DNA of 64,000 bases from Tretioscincus oriximinensis. Taxonomy: Eukaryota > Chordata > Lepidosauria > Squamata > Gymnophthalmidae. Positions 53,317-62,753 of this stretch are shown one piece after another. Below the pieces are notes generated by a model. The model was given only the letters and a program-made list of their open reading frames with translations. It ran no database searches and was not told the DNA's origin. Both the position numbers and the translations under genes were made by a program. Within the stretch, counting starts at the first letter, position 1; each line of letters starts with the position of its first letter. The stretch covers positions 715,803-779,802 of the forward strand of contig JAJVDF010000137.1 in NCBI GenBank assembly GCA_022410635.1, in the 5' to 3' direction.

Positions 53317-54934
53317 TNGAAATGTTTTCCAGAAGATATGGGTCTGGCCACTGACTTGGAGGCCTTGAAATGAATATTCAATTTATAGTTGATGATCCTA
53401 TGAGCAGCTCTGGAGCTCCTTGGAAGTAGGCTGACTACATACAGTTACAAAAGCAACAATCCCAAGGGAGGTTTATATCTTGTTCACGGGTTTCCTGCAG
53501 ATGGCTAATAAAAGTTTGCAGTTCTCTAAATCTGCCCTGGTTTTCTGACAGCAAAAAAGCCTTTTGTAAACATTTCTCTACTTCTTCAATAATTGAGGGA
53601 AAGGAGCATCGCATTGTTATTTACTCAGAGTAGCAGCCTTCTTGCTCTGGGCCAGAACATCTACCAAGAAAATCTCATAGCCCCTGATTCTAACCCTGAT
53701 CCCCAAAGCTGGAAACTCTATTCGCCTGTCACCACTGGGCGGTGCCTTGGGATATTCCTTGAGTAGCTCTAGAGACCAACATGTATGATGGGAATCCCTT
53801 AATGCCCATAAAATATAGAGCCCTCCGTAAATCTGTCCTGTCTTAACATACATGGATAACTAAGAAGCAGAGGATAAACTGAAGCTGGCTTTACTTCTGC
53901 TACAGAAGACGAGCAGAAGAGCCCTGGAGAACTGGCAACACAGTGAAGAAAAGTTTAAGTCTGCGATATGCAGACACAAGAAGGGGTGTTTAATGAAAGA
54001 AGCTCANAGAAAATACAAGAAACTCCTACGAATGATAACTAGAACAGAAGGTTATGTCACTGGATGGAGACAGAGATAATCACAAGCAAATTTGGGTTGG
54101 TTGTCTGCTACAACTGCCTGTGGAATTTCCACCTCATTCATAGCCCTTTCCCTAGACCAGCTGGAGCCATCAACCTTTCTCCGTTGCCCTCATTTTTGCA
54201 AGTGGCAAAATCTTGAACATCAGCCTTCTCCTTCCTCAACAGTGTTCCCTGANGAAGGCCTTGCCTGTCAGGGTCCTTCTCATCTGGATGAGGAGGGGAA
54301 CATGATAAAATGTGTGTGCCTATGTATGTATAACAAAAATACCTCCACCGTCCACCACACTTGTGGTATCATGAAGCATTAATGTAGCCTATGAATTTAC
54401 TGTAAAAAGAGCGCCTGAGGACTTTGAAATTAATGGAGAATAAAAGAAAGTGACATAAAATGATACTTGGAGCGCAAAGAGGAGGGAGGGAAGGGGGGCA
54501 AAGTGACGCCGCAGTGGTGCTAAGCATGGCGTCGGAGAAAGATTTGATTTACAGCCAAGAAGGAAAGGGTTGTGCTCTGCCGCTAAGCAAATGGGAGAAG
54601 AGGAGGGAGGAGAAAGAGGGGGGAATTGAAAGGGTGCAGGATTAAAGTGGGGGCTGGAGGGGGACGGGANGGCTTCTTTCTTCAGCTGTCACGTTAATAG
54701 CACTTGTCAGTAAATGAAATGTGAAAGTTACAAGCAAACAATATGCCCACGACGTCGTCTCTGGGTGGCTGATGAAGAGGCATCTCCTGCTCAGAGATGA
54801 GCTAGGGAGCAAATGGTTTACATCTGGATCCCTGTGACCAGGTTGGCCAAGGGGAGGTTTGCTTCTCACGTTCCAAAGGTGGGAGCAGCGGTTCCTGGTG
54901 GGTCCATTTAGGGCACGAAGGAACCCGCCTAGTA
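53317..54934. other. unassigned
   Basis: 53900-54080 reads codon-like on + (RALENWQHSEEKFKSAI) but I recognise no family. 54390-54620 is repeat-free and purine-rich. Two Ns. Confidence 0.3.
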
Positions 54935-55135
54935 ATCATAGAGCCCTAGGAAGGGGCTCTCCAGGGTCACAGGCTCCAGCGGGATTCACGCAATCATCTC
55001 AGACAGGTGGTTGCCCTGCCTCTGTTTGAAGACTTCCAGCAAAGGAGAAGTCACCACCTCCTGGGGCAACCTGTTGCCCTGGNTTTTTTTTTCTGACATC
55101 TGATCTAAATCTATTTCCTTGCATCTCATGAGTCT
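54935..55135 (-). mobile_element. old-type CR1 3' end
   Basis: ATCATAGAGCCCTAGGAAGG, GCGGGATTCACGCAATCATC, TCTGTTTGAAGACTTCCAGC, AAGGAGAAGTCACCACCTCC, TATTTCCTTGCATCTCATGA. Confidence 0.8.
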
Positions 55136-55374
55136 GCTCTCCTGCTTTGGCTTCCACTGGATCCAGGCAGCCAGGGGGAACTGCAGGCTCTTGCTTGGAT
55201 CTTGGTTGCTTACAGTTGCCTTTCTGCATTTCTGGCAGATNATAGGGGGAAATTGCGAAGCAAGCAAAGATCTGGGGCTACCACTGAAGGGGGGCAGCGG
55301 TCATTACCTGTCTGTCGATGGTGGTCCACATTTATCTGGGCTTCGGTTGCCATTGGTGGAGGCACCTGTGGGAT

Positions 55375-55590
55375 CTAGTAGAGCAAACCCTCTGGGAAGC
55401 AGAGATGGCAGATTCTGTTCTCTGGCTCCCACGGGACGCAGAGTAAAAGATGGGGAAGCACTTCTGTATCTCTGCCAGGAAAACTTCATAGAGCTGCCCG
55501 TGGTGGTTAGGGTGGCAGGAGGTCAGTGGCAGAGCAAACTGCCTGGAAAACAGAGGGCTCCTGATTCGATTGCCAGCTTCCCCTAGATTA
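55375..55590 (+). repeat. unnamed dispersed repeat, copy 1 of 2
   Basis: Shares with 56880-57060, in order: AGAGCAAACCCTCTGGGAAG, GTATCTCTGCCAGGAAAACT, TCATAGAGCTGCCCGTGGTG and a second GCAGAGCAAACTGCCTGG. Moderately diverged; no frame. Confidence 0.45.
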
Positions 55591-55614
55591 TGGGCCTCCC
55601 ACCTGCATGCTGGT

Positions 55615-55790
55615 GTAGGTCTGGATGGAGAGACGGACAGGTATTGTAGCAAGGGGATCCCGTAGCACCTTTGAGANTAAAAAGAAGGAAGGTAGCAGGA
55701 GCTTTCTTAGCAAGTCTGTTTCCTCAGATGGAGGGGTGGATATTCTAGCCAAGGGTTTCCTCAACCTTAGAGGCTGACAAGAAAAAGGTC
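55615..55790 (+). repeat. TL ladder repeat, one to two units
   Basis: CCCGTAGCACCTTTGAGA, GGTAGCAGGAGCTTTCTTAG, CAAGTCTGTTTCCTCAGATG, CCTCAACCTTAGAGGCTGAC. Confidence 0.65.
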
Positions 55791-56309
55791 CTGCCGTCAG
55801 GAGGCTTCCGAGACATTAAAACCAGAATTAACTTACTAAAAACAATAGTGCTGTAAAGTAGGGAAGAGGCTACGGATGGAACAACTGTCTAGGGACAGAC
55901 TATATATAGTATATTGAGTGCTGGAAATAACCACAGAAATGTAAATGTGAGTGTAGGGTGACAGTCACGTCAAGTTCAACTGCGGGAGGGAGGGAGGGCG
56001 CTGTTAGCATGCGGCCCTTTACGATTAAACATTAAAAAGACATAGAATAAACAAGGTGCCTCCATCTAAAACAAACAACACCAGGCACAGCGAGGTTTAT
56101 ATAATACAGGAGTAAAGCTGGCAGCCCCCTATGTTGACCGTATTTTGCCCACGGGCTGTAATTTTACTTATTTATTTACTTTACTCCCCTGCTTCCCTCA
56201 GCTACTTTGGGTTTTATAGTAATTAAAGCAATAAGACATATGAATTTGCCTCCTTTCTACTACCGGGAGCTTCTCTCTGCTTCAAGGTGGCCCTGAAGGC
56301 TGCTCTCCG
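55791..56309. other. no recognised feature
   Basis: AT-rich toward 56180 (TTACTTATTTATTTACTTTA). No exon recognised. Confidence 0.35.
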
Positions 56310-56760
56310 TCAGGGGCCCGAATGACAGGAGCCGAGAAGGCCGGTGTGGACGGGGCAAAGGGATTCCGTGTGGCTCCCAAAGCTTTTCCCGCGTTGGAGC
56401 TCCCTGCGTGTTTGGCCGGAACTTTGTTCTTGGCTCTCCGTGTGTCATGTAGCTCGGAGGCCCTTTGCGCTGCCGGTGCATGCTGGGATGTGGCGTTCCT
56501 TCCCCTCTGCAGATGTTACGCAAGGCAGGATATGAATGAGACCGGAGGAAGTGACAGGAGCTGTGGTCACGGTTGAAGAACGCAGCATTGCGCCTGAACC
56601 CTTTCGGAGGAGGCTGCCTTCTGCTCCGGCGTGCGCGCCCGTGGGAAGGGCGCTGGGGCTCCGCCTGACGGACGGCGAGGGGAATGTTTCCGGCACGGCC
56701 GGCTGCAGGCCCCCCAGGGCGAGCTTCACCTTGGTACCAGATCAGCTGGGATGGGAGGGA
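56310..56760. promoter_or_regulatory. CpG-rich island, possible internal promoter
   Basis: By hand count about 35 CpGs in ~430 bases, at or near the number expected from base composition, while most of the window is CpG-poor. Contains an ETS-like ACCGGAGGAAGTGAC at 56540 and GGTGCATGCTGGGATGTG near 56476. Open frames on both strands are a by-product of GC content. It lies 6 kb upstream of the MAMLD1 exon, so an alternative promoter or 5' exon is possible; an unrelated GC-rich repeat is the alternative. Confidence 0.45.
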
Positions 56761-56879
56761 TCCTGCCCAGAATTTGCCAAAAGAGAGGAAGGGGGGAAGC
56801 TGCCTGCTCTTGGCTGCAGTTGAAATGCAGAAGCTACGTGGGAAATGTGGCCGCCACTGCAGCGCCTGATAAGGGGAAG

Positions 56880-57060
56880 GCTGGGAGGAAGAGCAAACCT
56901 CCTGGGAAACAAGGGCTTGTCTTAGTCTCGTCCCCAGGAGCAGGGGGTGGCAAAACTCTCCTGTCTCCCTGCCAAGGAAGCTGCATAGAGGTGTCCGTGG
57001 GGTCTGGGAAGGGAGAGCAAAGGGCTTCCCAGTTCTACCCTCAGCCTCTCCCAGGAAACA
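56880..57060 (+). repeat. unnamed dispersed repeat, copy 2 of 2
   Basis: AGAGCAAACCTCCTGGGAAA, TGTCTCCCTGCCAAGGAAGC, TGCATAGAGGTGTCCGTGGG, GGAGAGCAAAGGGCTTCCCA, parallel to 55375-55590. Confidence 0.45.
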
Positions 57061-57091
57061 CGCCGTGGAAAACACTCCTAGACAGGATACA

Positions 57092-57560
57092 GGGCTGGTG
57101 CATCTCCCTTAAGATATGTGGCTGCAACGTCTGGGCCTCTTCAGCCTTGAAAGACAGCATTTTAGAGATGATCTGATTGAGGTGTATAAAACCATGCATG
57201 GGGATGGATAAGGTGAATGGGGGGGAAAGTATTTTCTCTGTCACACAACGCTAGGATCAGGGGGTATTCCTTGAAACTGATGGGCAGGAGAAACTGATCG
57301 GTCTGTGAAATGGGTGGTGGTGAAACAATGGGTGGTGGTAGCTAGCAACCTGGATAGCTTTAAGACGGGATTAGACAGGTTCATGGACGCAAAGGAGATA
57401 AACTAGGATGGATCTCTTGGAACCGTCTCTGGGATGGAGCAGAATTCCTTAAGTACCGTTTGCATGGAGTGGGGAACAGGTGAAGATTTTTCTGCCTCCT
57501 GCTTGAAATGCCCAGGTGCAGTTGATGGGCCAGTGTAGAATAGGACAGGCTCCACTTGGC
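57092..57560 (+). mobile_element. CR1 with FB start at its 3' end
   Basis: ORF2 end (CTGCAACGTCTGGGCCTCTT, GAGGTGTATAAAACCATGCA), UTR (GGATGGATCTCTTGGAACCG, TTGCATGGAGTGGGGAACAG, GAAATGCCCAGGTGCAGTTG), then GGGCCAGTGTAGAATAGGAC, the FB junction, ending CTCCACTTGGCG. Frame decayed with a ~35-bp gap. Confidence 0.8.
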
Positions 57561-57565
57561 GAATG

Positions 57566-58240
57566 TTGCTCTGCCTCTTTATAAATCTGTGGTGAGGCCA
57601 CATTTGGAACCGTGTGTTCAGTTCTAGTCACCACATCGCAAGAGGGACATTGTGGAACTTGTTGCAGAAAAGGGCAACAAGAATGATCAAGGGTATGGAG
57701 CACCTTCCTTATGAAGTCAGGCTGCAACGTCTGGGCCCCTTCAGCCTCGAAAGGCAACGTTTGAGAGGTGATCTGATTGAAGTGTACAAAATCATGCATG
57801 GGATGGATAGGGTGAATATGGAAAAATGTTTTCTCTCTCCCACATCACTAGGACCAGGGGGCTCTCTTGGAACTGATGGGCAGAAAAGTGAGAACAGACA
57901 AAGGANAGTATTTTTTTCACCCAGAGGGTCACCGGCCTGTTGAATTTACTTTCTGAAGAGGTGGTATTAGCTAACAGCTTGGATAGCTTTAAAATGGGAC
58001 TAGTCAGGTTTATGGACACCAAGGGTATAAATGGGTACTAGGATGGATGTCACCTTCGGGATGGAGCAACAGGCAGGACTCCTGATATACCATTGGCAGG
58101 GAGTCGGGAACAGGTGCATATTTTGCTTTTCTCTGTTCATCTGCCCAGGTGCATCTGGTGGGCCTCTGTGTGAGACAGAATACTGGACTAGATGGGCTGT
58201 GGCCCAATCCAGTATGGCTCTTCTTATGGTCTTGTGCAGT
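57566..58240 (+). mobile_element. CR1 LINE, ORF2 end and 3' UTR
   Basis: GCTCTGCCTCTTTATAAATC, GTGGTGAGGCCACATTTGGA, AGAATGATCAAGGGTATGGA, ATTGAAGTGTACAAAATCAT, to CCAGTATGGCTCTTCTTATG. The region aligns with copy A from ~32895 on; frame broken near 57940; one N. Confidence 0.9.
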
Positions 58241-58425
58241 GTAGACTACAGCAGGCCTCATTTGCCATAGTCTACACTAGCATGCAGGTGGCAGATCCCT
58301 ATGGTGAACGGGTGGGAGTTTTGCCTCCTTCCGCTTCAGATTGCCCAGGGGCAAATGGTTTGAGACAGAATGCTGGACTCGATGGGCTCCAGCCCGATTT
58401 AGTAGGGCTCCTTTTATGTGGTGTG
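58235..58425 (+). mobile_element. FB followed by CR1 3' end (chimera)
   Basis: GCAGTGTAGACTACAGCAGG and TGCCATAGTCTACACTAGCA around CTCATT (58240-58300), GGTGGCAGATCCCTATGGTG, then UTR GAACGGGTGGGAGTTTTGCC, AATGCTGGACTCGATGGGCT, TAGGGCTCCTTTTATG. Confidence 0.75.
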
Positions 58426-59044
58426 CTGCTAACACAGCTTCTTTGATCTGCCCGTCTAAGGATAGAACTTCCCACCGCTGTTTCCAGCTCTCCGGGGCTC
58501 TTTCGTAAGTACTTGGCAGCTGAAGTCAAGCCAGTTTCCGTTTACCTTGTGCTTCTTAGTTAACCTTGTGTGTGAGATCGGACGTGAGGCATCTTTGGAA
58601 GCCAACGGGAAGCGTTCCATCTGCAGGAGACCAACTGTTCGGATGCTTTTGCTGTGGCTGTTGGACAAGCCAGGAGATGATGTCTTGCGGTCTGTCTGCA
58701 TCGAAACTGACAGCCCTACAGCCCCCCCCCCCCCGCCCCCCATACACCACTTTTCAGGAAGAATAATGTTGAGCGTGGAAGCGCAGATTTCCTCTTGCAT
58801 TTGCAGTGGAGCATAAAAATGGCTGAAATTAAAAGACGGGCAGATCTTGCCGTTTGAAATCGTGGTAATTCACGCTGACAAGAATTTCGGGGTAAACCTC
58901 CCTCTGTGCTGGATTATCCGCGCTTTACACGGGAAGTTAATTTATTTCTGACACCCCGGGATCTCCGTTAGCTCTTTCTTCTGGGAGGACAGAAGCTCAC
59001 ACAAGGTGGATTTCAGGCTCCATTGAATAAGTATATTTATTACT
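58426..59044. other. unassigned; candidate conserved non-coding block at 58800-58990
   Basis: C-run at 58721. 58800-58990 has no repeat and balanced composition (CGTGGTAATTCACGCTGACA, GGGAAGTTAATTTATTTCTG). Confidence 0.3.
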
Positions 59045-59330
59045 AGAATTATCTATCAAGGGTTTTTGTGTAGACAAGTCTACTTCTATGGATGGATGGA
59101 TGGATGGATGGATATCCTAACAAAGGAGTCTCGTAGCATCTTAGAGAGTACTGAGAAAAAGGGAGGCAACAGGATCTTCCATAGACAAGTGTACTTCTTG
59201 GGATGAATGGATGGACTACAGATAGATAGACAGATAGATCTCCTAACAAGAGAGCCTCCTAGCTCTTAGAGACAGGGTAGACAAGTCTACTTCTTCAGAT
59301 GCTATGGAGTGAACAAGTGTTTTGGTACAG
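59045..59330 (+). repeat. TL ladder array, about two and a half units
   Basis: GTGTAGACAAGTCTACTTCT, (GGAT)n, ATCCTAACAAAGGAGTCTCG, TAGCATCTTAGAGAGTACTG, GGCAACAGGATCTTCCATAG, then CTCCTAACAAGAGAGCCTCC and GGGTAGACAAGTCTACTTCT. Period ~115-125. Confidence 0.75.
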
Positions 59331-60554
59331 ACATTAATAGCAAGCTGGGTGATTGAATAACACTGTAAATGGAAATGAGTATGGAGATGAGGAGTCATGT
59401 ATAGTATAATGAAGGTTACATAACAGTGCAGTGAAAGGTGAGGAGAAGAATAGCCCAACAGTCCCCAGGAAGATGTTTTGACCCTCATTTAGCCCTGCTG
59501 ATCATGCTGTTTCTCTCATGGAAGTTTGTCCTTCTGCACATGCTTTATTCATGCAGCACCAAGCAACTGCAGGGTGAAGGACCAAGGCTCAGGTTTTCCC
59601 AGTGCCCCGTCCTTGCTTTCTTCTGCTGTCCAAGGGGCCAGCGGCTTAGTGCGTGCCAGCACTCCATGGCTCTAGCACAAACCTACTTCCTAGGTTGCAG
59701 TGAGCACCCTGGACCTCCCCATTTCCCTGGAAGGTCTCGCCTGGACTTGCTACAATCGAAGCAATATTCTCCTTCCTGCTCTGTGGATGAATTTGGCCTG
59801 GGTGTGAACTTAGAGCGCCTTCCTATACATCCCACCACAGAACTCCGTGTCTGTTTTCCAAAGTTTCCCTTTTTTACAGAATCGTGCTCAGCAGTAATCC
59901 TGCCACCAATCGGCAAGAGCAACTTTTCAAGGCTTCCAGGCGGTTTGCTATCGTCGCTGCATATAATACTTTCACAACAGGCTGGTTTTTCAAGTGTAAA
60001 CATGGCCCAAGAAGCTGAGGGATTCTGGGTGCACAACCTCCGCTCTGTGCGGGAAAACGTCATGTTAGGATTGTGTTACTAGCCGGCATAATACTGTCTG
60101 GCTGTCTGCGAAGCCCCCTTGCTGCCTATTTGCTTGGGCAATTATTTGGGGGGGGGTGGCAGGATGCTCACCCCNCTGACCAGTGGCTGCCCTTTGGGCT
60201 AGCAGTTCACTCAGCTGGCTGCTTGGGGAGGCCTAGCCTGCTCCTTTCCTGGCCTCTTTTGCCTGCCCACCACCCACTTGTTGCTCTCCTAGCTGCTCCC
60301 CAGTCACTCGCTTGCCCCTGCCTAGCCACCCACCCTGCTGCCCAGCCGGGCTCTCCACTTGTTCATTCCCCAACTGCCCCAATGCTGCAGGGAACTGTGG
60401 CTCAGAGGGGAGGGCAGGAACAGTGGGGCAGCCATTCACCACCCCTGCATTCTTTCAGAAGACCCTCGGAGGTGCACCTCGTTTGCCTGCCTTGGGTTGA
60501 AGAAATGCCGTTTTCCTTCCCATCTTCAGAAACTGTAATATGCCACTTTTGAAT
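59331..60554. other. unassigned
   Basis: A 214-codon + frame (59438-60082) is the longest here without an explanation; I recognise no domain and see no splice or start context. 60180-60420 is C-rich, Pro/Leu-coding by composition. Confidence 0.3.
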
Positions 60555-60632
60555 TCCTGTTATTATTGTTGGCCAGCCTGAGACCGGCAGGGATAGGGTA
60601 GGGTATAAGTATAAATAAATGAAATAAACATT
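60555..60632 (+). mobile_element. L2-type 3' tail
   Basis: GCCAGCCTGAGACCGGCAGG, GATAGGGTAGGGTATAAGTA, TAAATAAATGAAATAAAC. Confidence 0.6.
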
Positions 60633-61190
60633 TCCCGTGCAGATGGCAGGACCCTTGTTCAAGTACATCCCACAACAAAGCTTGGTGCACAAAGGAGGGT
60701 GGATCCTGCAGAAAGGCCTCTTGTTCCCATACGCAGTTTCTGTCCTGTCTGAAACATCTGTGGTTAGGTAGCCTGAAAGATTATCGTTCTGTTTAGTTAG
60801 CCGAGTCTGTTTTGTTTTGCCTGGTTTAGAAAGTATGCAGATTATTTCAAATGCTTTTGCCTGTCAGGAATGTAAAATAGTTGGAGCTGCCTCTGAACGA
60901 ACTCAATACCCCTTGTTTGCCTCGCCTGGCAGCTTTGAGTCCATCACGCCGCTCAGACACGCTATTGTCTGAATCAGAAATTAATTTCTGCCCATGAATA
61001 CCGCTGGCTTGTTGGCCGGGCGAGGACCGTGCATTGGCCATCGTTTTAACAGGAGTCCAGCTCTCTTGTAAGATATTCTGTCCACCAGACAGACAAACGG
61101 TCAGGTGGTTTAATATTTATAAGGAAATAAAAGGGTAACGTTCGGGGCTTTATAACATAAGCAAGAAAGGTAGAACTCTGTCCTCAGTCT
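60633..61190. other. unassigned; candidate conserved non-coding block at 60860-61040
   Basis: Repeat-free; contains the perfect 16-base palindrome CAGAAATTAATTTCTG at 60975-60990 (paired homeodomain-like TAATT halves). Confidence 0.35.
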
Positions 61191-62455
61191 GCTAGGAAAG
61201 GAGTATGGGGGAGCAGGGGGTGGGGGATGGAGCTGTGAGCATGGGGAAAGATAGAAACAAACTCAAATTAAGTCTCACTTTCTCCCTAATTCCTCTACGG
61301 GAACCTGAATCTGGATGTCTGCTTTTTGCTGACTTGTGTCCTTCATTTTGCAATCTTTCCACCTCCTGGAATGTTAATAAAATGGATCCAAGAAGTATAC
61401 AAGATACAAAATTAAGGAAGATGGACTTAAATTGATAACAATTTGACTGCAGCACAGGGTGCCCCTATGCTGGCAATACCCTTGCAGTGTTGGAAGTAGG
61501 GGACCTAAATGCACGTGCGGAAGATGTGCCCGTGTGCCCAGGCACCTTGGAACTTTGTGACAGGAGAAGTCAGGGGTATAGTCAGTGTTCCTATTCACGA
61601 GGATGGAAAGTTCTAGTGAATCAAATCAATTTGCCCAATGTAGCTAAGGAAACTACTGTTAGGTTTTTGCTAGAACTGGTTTGGACATGTTTCCTGCCAG
61701 ATGATAAAGTCTAATCTTCAGAGTCTGTTATGCTGAACAGTCCCTCGTGGGATCTGGGAGTCGTTTACGTTATGCTTCTCTCACACAATGAGAGTTGGTT
61801 GCGCATAGGCTCCCATGCTTATTCTATAGATAAATTGTACTTGCTTAGAGAAATGGTCACCTAATCTACAGTATATGCTGAGTGATCCTCATATACTTTA
61901 CGGACTTTTACTTTGTGAGACTAATACAGAAATAAATCCTTCCTCTTTGGAACATTCAGATGGAACAGCAGAAATTCAGATGACTGAAGGCATGAAGCCT
62001 ACCTGGTCGGGATGCTGTGTTACGACTCTGTTTATCTAAACTTTAATAAGCATTCATACATAAAGTGGGGATAGGGGCAGCCTATATAGGGATGGAAAGG
62101 TGGTTCACAGTGGTCTGTGGACAATTGGTCTGTGTATTGGGGGGAGTTTATGCTGTATGAAAAGAGACTAATGGCCATGGGGATACTTCAAGGATAAAAC
62201 AACTTGGCTGGAGAAATGGAAGGAAGTTTTGGAAGTTGAGAAAACTGTCCAAAGAAACATTTTGGTTTATATGGTACATTTGGGTCCATGTGATTTTAGA
62301 CCAGTAAATATATAAGTTAAATCATATATATAGGTCCGCCTATGCTGAGGAAGAGGTGGAAAGGGATTTTTTGTTTCTATTTTCTTTCTTTTGTATAAAA
62401 ATCTGTACGTACAATAAAATGGGTAACAAAGTGTCTAACATTGGAATGACAGGGC
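61191..62455. other. unassigned AT-rich intronic sequence
   Basis: No exon or repeat recognised. Confidence 0.35.
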
Positions 62456-62640
62456 TCGGAACATTGGCAGCTTCCAGAGAGAAGGGGGGTGGGGAGGGAG
62501 AGATAAGCAGAGAAGAAGGAAGACACAAGAAAGGGAGGAAGGAAAGGAAAGAAGAAAGAAAGATGCAGCAAGTGAAAGAGGGATGGGAGGGGGCAAGGGG
62601 GGGGGAGAGGGGGGGAGGCATGAGTAGGAACAAGAGGGAG
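62456..62640 (+). repeat. purine-rich tract with G-quadruplex-forming run
   Basis: GGAA/GAAA-rich, ending in a G-run cluster at 62580-62618 with several runs of four or more G on the coding strand (GGGAGGGGGC, then G9, then G7). It ends ~130 bases before the MAMLD1 acceptor. Confidence 0.75.
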
Positions 62641-62679
62641 GAGAGCCTAGAGCCTGTTACAAGATTGAAACGCAATGGG

Positions 62680-62753
62680 CTAATTCAGCTAGTAAATAAA
62701 TTTAAAAAGAATGTTCATTAAATATTGTCTTTTCCCCCCAACTGCAGTTACAG
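62680..62753 (+). promoter_or_regulatory. MAMLD1 splice acceptor with tandem AGs
   Basis: TGTCTTTTCCCCCCAACTGCAG ends at 62747 (pyrimidine tract plus CAG). A second AG follows six bases later (TTACAG, to 62753). A branch-like GGCTAATTC is at 62678. Either AG keeps the same frame; use of the second would drop two codons (Leu-Gln). Confidence 0.8.

Noticed and set aside
54460..54645. Possible short first exon (MASEKDLIYSQEG)
   Set aside because: Purine-rich, ends in a stop without a donor site, no similarity to known MAMLD1 N-termini.
56260..57075. 271-codon open frame on the minus strand
   Set aside because: Lies in GC-rich DNA with overlapping open frames on the plus strand; low-complexity Arg/Pro/Ser composition and no recognisable domain.
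59438..60082. 214-codon plus-strand frame
   Set aside because: No domain, no family similarity, no splice sites supporting it; antisense frame of 126 codons overlaps. Kept only as unexplained.
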